Below are positions 38,834 to 47,800 of a DNA stretch of 64,000 nucleotides, piece by piece. Both the position numbers and the translations under genes were made by a program. This DNA comes from Isochrysis galbana (Eukaryota; Haptophyta; Isochrysidales; Isochrysidaceae), in assembly GCA_018136815.1 (NCBI GenBank), contig CM030939.1, positions 806,001-870,000 of the forward strand. Reading direction: 5' to 3'. Within the stretch, counting starts at the first letter, position 1, and each line of letters opens with the position of its first letter. The notes beneath the pieces are model-generated. The model had not been told where the DNA came from. It saw only the letters and a list, made by a program, of their open reading frames with translations, and did no database searches.

Positions 38834-38974
38834 TGCCTCCATTCGTTTGATGTCCCATAATTGACGGAACGACACCTAGCCTGGGCTCGATACCTGGGAG
38901 CTTTTAACTTTACTGCCGGGAGCGCAGCCTGCTAATGGATACTTCGATGTTTGGTATTTTGAGGTGAGAGAAGA

Positions 38975-39411
<437 letters not shown>

Positions 39412-39413
<2 letters not shown>

Positions 39414-40830
39414 TTCTCAGGACTCGATGGCTCCGCCGTCGCGGCTCGAGAAGCTTCTCGAAATGCTTCACGCAGCCCTATCGGAGGCCTCGAGGGTTGC
39501 CGCGGCGCGACAGCTGGGCGAGCTGCAGCAAGCCTACCCGCGCGAGCTTCACATGCTGCATGCGCTGATGCCGCTGGTGCCTGGCTCTCCTTTGCCTCCT
39601 TCTCGATGAGGACAGTGCTGGCCGCAGGAAGACCGCTGCTCGCCTCGTTGGGCGTCGAGTTCGAGGAAGGCAATGAGCTGGGCGGCTCGGCGAGGGAGAG
39701 ACTGCTCAGACAGAGAAAGGTGCTGCAGCAACAGCTGGGCATGGAAAGCACGGCGAGGGCGCTTGAGGGTGCGCGCGGGGGCTCGTGCTGGGAGGGGTCA
39801 GCGGTGGGGATGGGGGCAGTGGTCAGCGGTTGGGATGCGGGCAGAGGAGAGCGAGGGCGATGGCGCAGTGGCAGCAGTTGCAAAGCTACGAGCAGCTCAG
39901 GCACAAGCGTCAGCTTCCCGCGGGCATGCGGTGCCCGAGGATCGAGGCAGGGCGAGGGCTGGAGCCTGACGGCGGCGCGCCAGTCGCCGTGCTCAGCCAC
40001 TGCTTCGCTCCCTCCCGGCGCGCGCGCAGGTGCTGTGGAGGAGATCTTTGATGAACGCGACGTTGCCGCGGCGCCGGCCACCATGAGCGCTCGGTGCGCC
40101 GCCGCATGGGCTGGGCACGCTGGTGACAACGCGCTTTCGCGAGCGCTCGAGCCCTTAGGCACAGCAGCAGACAGGCGTGATGCGGGAGGGGAAGGGAGGG
40201 CGCGCGGTTCGTGTTTGTATGCCACCTGCGCTTCCTGCCGGCTTTTGAGGCGCACTCCCTACCCCATCAAGGCGGACGACTTCACCGCCGCGCTCGTGCT
40301 CGCACTCAACCAGGTGCAAGGAGAGAAGGAGAGGGAGGGAGGGAGGGAGGGATGGAGAGGGGGAGGGGCGGAGGGAGAGAGGGAGTGGAGGGCGGGAGTG
40401 GGAGAGGGGGGTGGAGAGGAGAGGGAGAGAGGAAGGGGGGGGGGAGGGAGGGGGGGGGGGGGGGGGGCTCACTGCCTCTCGAAACCTCTCTGATGCATAA
40501 GCTCTGCCGCACTCTGCCCCGCTATGACACACAAAGCCTCCTAAAGCCCCTGTAGAGCGAATCGACAGCTAAGTCGCGCTTTGTGAATCTGTTGGCGGTG
40601 CCTACGCGGCGGCGGGTGATGTGTTAGAAGTGCATGTATGTGTCTCGCGACGTGACTAGGGGCGAGACGCCATGCGTTTGATCTAGTTGGCAGCCGGCTT
40701 AGCCATTTTGTGGGGTTGCTTCGGGCGCTCCGTCTCTTGATTTAAGGCGGTCGTACGCAAAACATAAAACTACTGTTTAATTGTAACTGTGAGTGGGGTG
40801 CAAAGATGGAGCTGTGGATCATAATGTGGA
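39412..40830. repeat. Large inverted duplication, arm 2
   Basis: Reverse complement of 25085-26535, sharing gene fragments and the G/C-rich purine tract at 40320-40470 and non-coding sequence to about 40830 (CACGTCGCGAGACACATAC region in inverse). Confidence 0.75.
39427..40320 (+). pseudogene. MOT1/BTAF1-like N-terminal fragment, copy 2
   Basis: MAPPSRLEKLLEMLHAALSE, ASRVAAARQLGELQQAYPRE, LHMLHALMPL, then one frame on: GRPLLASLGVEFEEGNELGG, SARERLLRQRKVLQQQLGME. Later short segments (AVEEIFDERDVAAAP, DDFTAALVLALNQ before GTGCAAG) could be further exons. This copy is closer to the expected family sequence than 26120-26492 (LGELQ for LGEPQ). As in the other copy, the first HEAT repeats between the two blocks are absent, so the parent was already broken or has unusual exon loss. 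Assignment by pattern only. Confidence 0.45.
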
Positions 40831-40866
40831 CTTGTATGAACAGAGGGGGTGGGGAGGGACGAATAA

Positions 40867-41060
40867 GAAAAAAAACATCTGAAGATTCTGGGCTACACAC
40901 CTACTATCCGCCAAGGTATCCCTTGCTATACTCCGACATCGCCCTTAACTTCCCTCTCTCCACCTCCTCCCCTGCCTCCCTTCTTTCCTTTTTCTTCCGT
41001 TTTGCGGGGTCCGGCTCTAGTGCACTACCAAGGGCCCGGTTCAGAGCGTGGGTTTGACGG
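40867..41060 (-). mobile_element. LINE subfamily B 3' end with T-tail
   Basis: Minus strand: CAGAATCTTCAGATG plus T-run at the end (40886 to 40867), preceded by a 3' UTR like those at 10790 and 37750 (GGACCCCGCAAAACGGAAG). Confidence 0.45.
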
Positions 41061-42340
41061 ATCTGACGTGCTGCCACATACGGCACATGGCGACATGGCG
41101 ACGGAAGGGAGGAAGGGTGTACGGCGGGAGGCGCGGCGGGGAGAGTCCCAGAGGAAAAGACGGGCTCCATCTCACTCAGGGATGGAGGCGGGTTGGCGGG
41201 CTTTAGGGCGGGCGAACGCGGCGATGGAGTAGACATTGGCGTAGCAAGCGTGGTCGAGACCCCGCCTCAAGAGCCGGAGCCGGGGGCCGTGGGCCGCTGG
41301 ATTCCACTCGGTCCGCCCCTCCTGCCCAAAATTTCGAGCAACGAGCGCGTTCCGCGCGCTCGGAGCGGATCTTTGGGCAGGTTCCTCGCCTTGCGTCAAT
41401 GGTTGCTCATGACCGTTTGACAATGCAAGGTGAAGGGGGAGGGGAGGTGGCTCATTATGGCCCCTCCTTGAGCCCCAATGGGTGGAATCCTCTTTGGACC
41501 ACCCCTCCCACCCAAGAAGGTTGCTTCCTTGGGCACCCCTTGGGCCGGATCGGCCTCGGTTCGTCGATTCGTTCGGCTTGTCGCGTCTTCGCTCTCTTCC
41601 CCACCTTCCCTTCCCTCTCATGGGACTGTATAGGTGTAGACCCCTGTCTCCTCCCCTTGTGGGGTGATGTGTGGGATGAAGTGATGAAGGGGTGGGTCCT
41701 CTTGTCTCCCCCTTGTGGCAAGCTCCCCCCCTCGCGTCATGTTCGTCGTCGTGCACGTAAGATGTGCGGTTTGTCGCGCGCGCGCCGTGACCCTTCTCTC
41801 CTCATACTGCTCAAATGGTTGCTTATCACCTGTATGATAGTACCATTCACCACTAGTCCAATCCCTCCTCTTCTTCTTCATTATGAAATTTGGAGTATCA
41901 TGGTTTGGTCCTATCTCATCATGGTTTGGTCCTATCTCATCATCTCATCTCTTTTGCGTTGGTGGTCGACATCTCGCTGGCCGGGTCGACCGGTGACCAG
42001 GGGACCCACTGATGCAGGAGAATGGGCTACTACCTCCTGGGCATCCTCGCCACTATCCCCCCTTTGGCTTCCCATGGGAGTCCTAGGCGCGATCTGGCGG
42101 GCCTGTACCTCTTCGGCACCAACTGCCATCTGGCAGCTACCACAAGCAAGTGACTGGCTCGGAGGATGGGTACCTGGGACTTCCACGCGCGAGAAGCACT
42201 ACATAGATCCCACCGTGGGACCGTCGCCGGCGGCGTACGCTCTCTTCGGCTGGCTCCTCGACCACGCTTACTCGGTCGAGGGAGACATCGCTTCATAGCT
42301 TCCCTTTCTCCTTCTCTTCTTCCGTCGCTAGCGACGAGGG
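41061..42340. other. Intergenic, no supported gene
   Basis: A long plus frame at 41399-42298 ends in a plausible-looking stretch (AYALFGWLLDHAYSVEGDIA), but the rest is low complexity and I recognise nothing. A 21-bp unit, CATCATGGTTTGGTCCTATC, is tandemly duplicated at 41898-41940. Confidence 0.35.
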
Positions 42341-42348
42341 GTGGGAGT

Positions 42349-42585
42349 GGCATTCTTACCCACACCCGCGATAGAAGTAGAACCCAGCTGGTACGAATGT
42401 GGAGTTGAATAGTAACCCCCGTTCGCACCGCTGTCGGCTTCTAGACTTCTCTCCGGCTTTCGCTCTCCCTGCCCACCCGACCCATTATTAGGCTGTGCGC
42501 GTGCCTTAGGAGAATAAAAAATTTTCCTATAAGGCATTCTTACCTACACCCGCGATAGAAGTAGAACCCAGCTGGTACGAATGGC
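42349..42585. repeat. 55-bp direct repeat pair
   Basis: GGCATTCTTACC(C/T)ACACC, then CGCGATAGAAGTAGAACCCA and GCTGGTACGAATG, occurs at 42349-42403 and 42533-42585, about 180 bp apart. Confidence 0.7.
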
Positions 42586-42720
42586 GAGTGCGGTGGTAGC
42601 TCGGGCGGCGGGAGTGGTTCGGGCGGCTCGGATGGCGCGGGCGGCGCAGGCAGCGGCGCCCCGGACGCAGGCAGCCGCGGGCACAGCGGCGGCGAGCGCG
42701 GCGGCGGCCCGGACAGCGAG
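42583..42720 (+). repeat. GGC-rich segment, inverted copy of 44740-44890
   Basis: The plus strand here and the minus strand at 44890-44740 share GGGAGTGG(T/C)TCGGGCGGC, then GGCGCCCCGGA(C/T)GCAGGC. One frame of each gives a Gly/Ser-rich peptide with APDAG-(S/N)-RGH. Confidence 0.6.
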
Positions 42721-42964
42721 GGGGCTCGGGGGCGGTGGCTCGTGCGCCACTTAGGCCTGGTCGGCGGTAATGGCGCCGCCGGCGGCGAGCGACGTCGCCG
42801 AGCCGACGCGGCGACGGCGCCAGTGAAGGATTCGGCTACGACAGATCGGAGAGAAGGCAGATGGGAGCGAGAGAGCTGTGAGGAGTGCGGGCAGCAAAGA
42901 CGAGCCCTTGTCGAGCCCAAGTGAGACGCAGGGCAGCCTGCCGGCCGGTGGGAGCGAGAGCGCA

Positions 42965-43008
42965 AGAGAGTGCCGTGCAAGTAGCGGTTAGTTTGTTAAG
43001 ATTTTTTT
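42965..43008 (+). repeat. Solo LINE 3' tail
   Basis: GTGCCGTGCAAGTAGCGGTT, then AGTTTGTTAAGA plus T-run. It matches the tail at 31871-31911 over almost 40 bases and shows that the last bases of the LINE are strongly conserved. Confidence 0.65.
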
Positions 43009-43264
43009 CTATCGAGCAATACACAGAACAACTCAAACAAGTGGATGTAACTAGGCTCTCTATTTTCCCCAAAAATCAAAAGACTCGAAATTCTCGAGCA
43101 CAAAGACAGTCCGGGAGTGGAATTGCTCAACAAAATCATCTGGACGACGACCGAGTCCCACGCCTCGCCTACTTCATCCCACGCGCAGACACCGACTGCC
43201 CCTCTTGTGCTTCATCCCCTCAGCACGACCCATCGCCTTCGCCGCAGATCGCATTGCCATCAGC

Positions 43265-43790
43265 GCCTTGGGGGTCCCACGGCTACCGCTGCCGGAGCAC
43301 GACCCGCCTCCGCTGCCATCGCCGCCGCAATTACCACTGGCGCCGACGCTGCCGCCGCCATCACCATCGTCGCCATCAATTCCGCAACCATCACCCTTGC
43401 AACCACCTTTGCCACCACATTTGCCATCCCTGCTCTCGCCGGCGCACACACTACAAACCCCTTGTCGCCGACAAAACCGTCGCTGCCCATGCCCTCTCCG
43501 CCACCGCGACTACTGCCGCCCCCCTCCTCTTCACTGCCATGGCCGCCTGTGCCGTCGTCGAACACTCCACAGCTGTTGCCGCCACCGCCACCGCCGCCAC
43601 CTTGGCCGCCACCGACCCCGGCGCCCCCATCTTCGCCAACACTTGCGACGCCACCCATGGTCACATTGTTGCCTGTCGAGAACGAACGCCACCGCCGCAA
43701 TGGTCCTCGTCGCCGCTGTTGTCGCCACCTGCACCTTCATCGCCACCACCGACGCCTTGGTCGCCGCCAACGCCTGAGCTATCACCGTCG
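43265..43790. repeat. Degenerate GCC/GGC triplet-rich block
   Basis: This shares its start with the 8752 block and has the same composition; multiple frames are open by composition. It runs into the frame at 43791-44432. Confidence 0.55.
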
Positions 43791-44432
43791 CTAGCTAGCC
43801 ACTACGGGCCCCGTCGCCGCCTCCGTCGCCGCTTGCGCTCTCGGCACCACTCTCGCCGCCCCATCCCCCGCCGCTCTCGCCGCTTCCGCCCGCGTCACCA
43901 CCACTCTTACTGCTGCCGCCGTCAACTCACCTCGCCTCCCCCTCCCTGACCACCATTGCTGTCTGCCGCCATTCCCCTTGCCTCTGCCGCCCTCGTGACC
44001 GCCTCCGTCACGGCTTCCGCCCTTGACATCTCTGTAGGCCCTGCCGGCGCCAATGCCACGGCCGCCCGAGCACCCGCCACCGCCACCGTCTACGCAGCCG
44101 CCCTTGTCCTCTCCGCCGCCCGCCCAGTTCGAGTCGAGCAGATGCTCTCGCAGAGCCACTACCACACTGGCCGCCGTTTTGGCAGGCGCGAGCGACCAGC
44201 CCTGTTGTATGAGCAGCGCGGAGAGCATGTCTAGCGCCTCAGTGCGCAGGTGTGAGACGGGCTCGTTGAGCACCTGTGACGCCGCATCCCACTCGGACGG
44301 CCCAGCGCCCCTCGTGCCCATGCAGCCGTAACAGTACCTGGCCGCATGCCGGGCAGCTGCGCCGCTGCCGGCCGGGCCGCCGCTGCCGCCGTCGCCGCCC
44401 GCTTCGCAACCGCCACCGCCTGGCTCCTTCAC
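43791..44432 (-). CDS. Hypothetical Gly-rich protein with a compact middle region
   Basis: The minus frame has Gly/Cys-rich ends (CVDGGGGGCSGGRG) around an ordinary-looking segment: GPSEWDAASQVLNEPVSHLR, TEALDMLSALLIQQGWSLAP, AKTAASVVVALREHLLDSNW. That segment is not triplet-repeat sequence and looks selected as protein. No family recognised. Triplet-repeat blocks on both sides may encode Gly-rich parts of the same protein on this strand, with frame breaks. Confidence 0.35.
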   Translation of the reverse strand: MKEPGGGGCEAGGDGGSGGPAGSGAAARHAARYCYGCMGTRGAGPSEWDAASQVLNEPVSHLRTEALDMLSALLIQQGWSLAPAKTAASVVVALREHLLDSNWAGGGEDKGGCVDGGGGGCSGGRGIGAGRAYRDVKGGSRDGGGHEGGRGKGNGGRQQWWSGRGRRGELTAAAVRVVVTRAEAARAAGDGAARVVPRAQAATEAATGPVVAS

Positions 44433-45500
44433 GTCCGCGTCAAGGCCGTTTCATCACCTGCCGCGTGGCCGCCCAAGCCAACGCCGTCGTGGCCGCAGCC
44501 ACCACAGCCTCCTCCTCCTCTGACCAAGTCCGTCCCATCGCTCCCCGTGCCGCCGGCGCCGCAATCGCCGCCGATGCCCCCTCGCGCGGTACCTCAGGCG
44601 CTCCCATTGCCGCCAGCCGCGCCATCACCACCTCCGCCGCTACCCCCGCCGCTACAGCCACAGCCTCCGGCGCAGCTGCCGCCACCGCCGTCCGAGCTGC
44701 CACAGTTGCCATCCTCCTTCTTGGCTGTCATCGAAAGCGCAGCCCGAGCAGCCACCGTCCAGGCCGCCGCCACGCTCGCCGCCGCCGTGCCCGCGGTTGC
44801 CTGCATCCGGGGCGCCACCGCCCACGCCGCCCGCGCAATCCGAGCCGCCCGAGCCACTCCCACTGCCCGAGCCACCACGACACCCGCCATTCTCACGCCC
44901 TCCCTTCTCATTTTGGCCCATCGTCGAGGGCGCTGTCCGAGCAGCTGCTGCCCGCGCCGACGCTGTGCTTGTCCCCGCCGCGCCCCGCGGGCTCCCTTCC
45001 CCCTCCGCTGGTGCCTCCCTCCTCCGAGATTACATCAGCTCTGGCCCCCTCTCCCGGCCCAGTTCGCCCCAACAACACAAGGGAGGGGCACCCAGGGGGT
45101 CCAGCCCCTCCATGGCCGCTCCGCTGCCGCCAGGCTCGGCGGCCGGCCGCCGCAAGTTGATCGCACCTCGTCTCGTCCGACTCCGACTGCAGCCGGCGCA
45201 GGGCGGCCCAGCGGGACGGCCCTACCAGCGGGACGGCCCTACCAGCGGGACGGCCCTACCGACCCCCAGGCCCCCCTCCACAAGAGGCCCACTGCCTCGC
45301 GCCGCCGCCCTCTCGCGCGCCGCTCCTCTCTATTCTCTTCCTTCTCTTCCCGTTGTTCTCTGTCCTATTTTGATTCACCGTCTCGTTCTTTTCGCTCCTC
45401 GACCTCGTTCGTTCCTCGTTGTTGTTCTAGTAGCGGGAGGGGGGGAGGAGGAGTTTTGAGTGTTAAGTGTTAAACCACAGTTGTTTTGTAGGATGGAGTT
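44433..45500. repeat. GC-rich triplet block and 17-bp tandem repeat
   Basis: 44433-44990 continues the GCC-rich sequence. At 45211-45261 AGCGGGACGGCCCTACC is repeated three times. No gene supported. Confidence 0.5.
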
Positions 45501-45537
45501 CCTAGATGGGAAATACGGTGCAGGGGCCTGCAAATAC

Positions 45538-45561
45538 GGCCAAATACATATGTATTTGGCC
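45538..45561. repeat. 24-nt perfect palindrome
   Basis: GGCCAAATACAT followed by its exact reverse complement. It follows AGATGGGAAATACGGTGCAG, which is shared with 7062-7081, but 7062 lacks the palindrome. Confidence 0.8.
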
Positions 45562-45589
45562 CAGCGTGATCGAACGGGGCCGACTCCCT

Positions 45590-45890
45590 CCTGCTCCAGT
45601 CCAGGCAGCCAGCCCGCCTCCACCTCCATCCGATGATGGCGGCGAGAATGTTTTGCCTCCACCACCGCCGCTCCCTCTCGCTCCTCATCGACAATCGACA
45701 TCTAACAAGACTCGTAAGGACAAGAAGAAGAACCGCCGCCGCCGCCGCGACAGCTCCCCTACCTCTTCGTCCTCCTCGTCCTCGTCTCCGGTCTCCAGCC
45801 CGCGTTCATCCAACTCCTCGTCGACCAGCGATTCGGATTCCGATGGATCATCCGAGTCTGGCCCGACTGCAGTTCGCGCGGCGCCTTTGA
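45590..45890 (+). pseudogene. Gypsy gag-like fragment
   Basis: A Pro/Ser-rich frame (DKKKNRRRRRDSSPTSSSSS, SSNSSSTSDSDSDGSSES). The Ser/Asp part is a clear copy of 28871-28965. It breaks off at about 45875 against MERA sequence on the minus strand. Confidence 0.6.
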
Positions 45891-46003
45891 TGGCCTTAAA
45901 TTCGGTATTTTTCGACATGAACGCTTCGTCCATGGCGGCGAGGGCGGCGGCAGCGAGGGCGGGAGGCGGCGCGCGCTCCATGACCCTATCAGTTTACTGA
46001 TAG
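45890..46003 (-). mobile_element. MERA element 5' end with covarying hairpin
   Basis: ATG at 45981 starts MERAPPPALAAAALAAMDEA. The 18-nt hairpin at 45986-46003 is CTATCAGTAAACTGATAG on the minus strand: a 7-bp stem with a 4-nt loop, like the other copies, but with both arms changed. Confidence 0.6.
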
Positions 46004-46009
46004 TTGAGA

Positions 46010-46150
46010 AGGATGGCTTCAAGCTCACTTGGCATGAAGGTCTCGATGAAGTACTTGGAGCTCAACTCAAGGAAGTGAGTGATGGAATCATTCTTCACCA
46101 AGGAGACTACATCAACAAGTTGGTGGCGAGACGACCAAGGCGTACTCGCT
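46010..46150 (+). pseudogene. Possible Ty1/copia RT scrap
   Basis: The frame reads VEKDGFKLTWHEGLDEVLGA, QLKEVSDGIILHQGDYINKL, VAR. The 'LG-x-x-(V/L)K....GI-x-L-x-Q-x-x-YI-x-x-L' pattern is the piece of copia RT after the active site. It is too short to be certain; nothing else of a copia element is nearby. Confidence 0.4.
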
Positions 46151-46880
46151 GGAACCTTACACCACCGACAAGCACAAGGACATGCACGCCACGCATGAGG
46201 AGGCTAAGGAGATTTGGCGTGCACGCCTCGGATCGCCTGGCGCGCTTCCTCGGAGCCATGCGATCGCTCGATTCGAAAGCTTTGGCAAAAAAGGCCATTC
46301 GCGCCCCGGCGAGACACATGTAAGTATGTAAGGATACATATATTTGCCAATCTATTTTAGGATAGATAGTTGACGGTTCCCATTAATGACCATCGCGAGC
46401 ACCTTGCCAACTAGTTAACACCCATTTCTCAACCCATTAATACTTTTCCAAAAACATATGGTTGTTAATGGTTAGCCCTAGCCTTGATTCAAGGACCAGG
46501 GAGTCTTCGCGCTCAATGGCGTAAAATATCCCATGGTCGTCAAGTTCCAAACTTTCGACGACAAAGCAAAGGAGCTCCCTCAGGCATCATCCAAGGCGCT
46601 AGCGAGCGCATTCAAGGACGTGTCAGCGCATCTCGTAGTGCGCGCAACTTTAAGTTCGAAATGAAGGATGCCATCACCATCACCTCACTGGCCAGGGCGC
46701 TCGAGAAACAAGGCTTCATATTCCTGCAAGGCAATCAAGAACGCTCCAAGGTCCGTACAATTTTCCGACTTGGTCTCCTCCATCTCCGTAGGATCATCAA
46801 CTTCCACAGGTTCTCGTTGCTCCTTGCCCTGGGTGTAAAGGTGAGCCCCTTCCTGCGAGAGAACCGAAGCCAGGGTCTAT
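46151..46880. other. Intergenic
   Basis: A plus frame at 46610-46880 (FEMKDAITITSLARALEKQG) could be coding but is unrecognised. Otherwise unremarkable and less GC-rich than the flanks. Confidence 0.35.
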
Positions 46881-46989
46881 GATCTAACGTTAGATCAGGA
46901 TTTGGGCGGGGGTCTAACACCACTCGGACGGAGGTGTTAGACAAGTTCCTCCAAAGGAGGTGTTAGACTCGAACACTTAGGTGTTAGAC
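46881..46989. repeat. TAACGTTA palindrome and GGTGTTAGAC cluster
   Basis: GATCTAACGTTAGATC (46881-46896) is a perfect palindrome. GGTGTTAGAC follows at 46933, 46959 and 46980 in the same direction and once inverted at 46912 (GTCTAACACC). Confidence 0.7.
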
Positions 46990-47004
46990 ATATGAGTTCT
47001 ATTT

Positions 47005-47340
47005 TTAGCTCACCGTCTGCCGCTCGGCCCCGCACCCCGCACGCCGCGAACCCCCCACCTTCAGCCACCTTTCCAGAGAACTCAACACCGACGTGTACGG
47101 GCTGGGGAATACGTCTCCGAACTCCCTGAAGTTCTCGTCCAGTAAAGTGAGGGTGAGGATGCCGGCCGTCTTGTTCGTCCAAGCGTGCGCCTGCGTGTGC
47201 TTGTCCCCGTCCTTGGAGTTCCCGTCCTTGAAGGTCTTGAAGGCCTTTGGGCCGCAGTCGATCACCTGCTTGAGGAGCGCGATCTTGCGCGGCTCCGTCC
47301 AGGCCATGCGCCACTTCTTGCTCGCGTCGTCCGCATCGGC
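47005..47340 (-). CDS. Exon of a Myb/SANT-like protein
   Basis: After an acceptor-like ACCAACGCAG on the minus strand (47341-47350), the frame reads ADADDASKKWRMAWTEPRKI, ALLKQVIDCGPKAFKTFKDG, ..TAGILTLTLLDENFREFGDV. The first tryptophan, 'RKIALLKQV' helix and later helix spacing suggest a Myb/SANT-like DNA-binding domain as in some transposon-encoded proteins. The frame ends near 47005. Upstream exons would lie beyond 47460. Low certainty. Confidence 0.35.
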   Translation of the reverse strand, partial: ADADDASKKWRMAWTEPRKIALLKQVIDCGPKAFKTFKDGNSKDGDKHTQAHAWTNKTAGILTLTLLDENFREFGDVFPSPYTSVLSSLERWLKVGGSRRAGCGAERQTVS

Positions 47341-47609
47341 CTGCGTTGGTGGGGTGTGGGCGAGAGTGATGGAGTGGGTCAGGTTGGTGCAGGTGCAGGC
47401 GAACGGACTCGCGCGGCACACCCGCGGCCTGTGCTTGGCCTGACCCACCCCCATCGCTCGCGAGGGAGAAAGAAAAACCAGTAGGAGAACCCGCCAGAGT
47501 TCTCCTACGAGCCCAGTGGGCGTAGACAAACAAACCTGCTTTCACAAATGTCTCACCTCGCCGTTTGACGTCAAACTCGGAGTGAAACTCGAGTGAAACA
47601 CTCTCAAAA

Positions 47610-47790
47610 ACCCCCCAGAGAGAGAGAGAGAGAGAGAGGGAGGGAGGGAGGGAGAGAGAGAGTAGGGAGATAGAGAGGGAGAGAAAGAGAGAGAGGGAAA
47701 GGGAGAGGGAGGGAGGGAGGGAGAGAGAGAGAGAGATGAGAGAGATGAGAAAGAGAGAGAGAGAGGGGGGGGGGGGGGGGGGGGGCGGAG
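47610..47790. repeat. GA microsatellite and G-run
   Basis: (GA)n/(GGGA)n tract ending in about 19 G. It sits just before the first visible exon of the next gene and may be intronic. Confidence 0.85.
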
Positions 47791-47800
47791 AGAGAAAAGA

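Noticed and set aside
41399-42298. 300-residue plus frame
   Set aside because: Low complexity, no start context, no domain; the minus strand is equally open.
42760-43200. Gene overlapping the solo LINE tail
   Set aside because: Open frames cross a T-tail and a repeat border, which a real exon would not.
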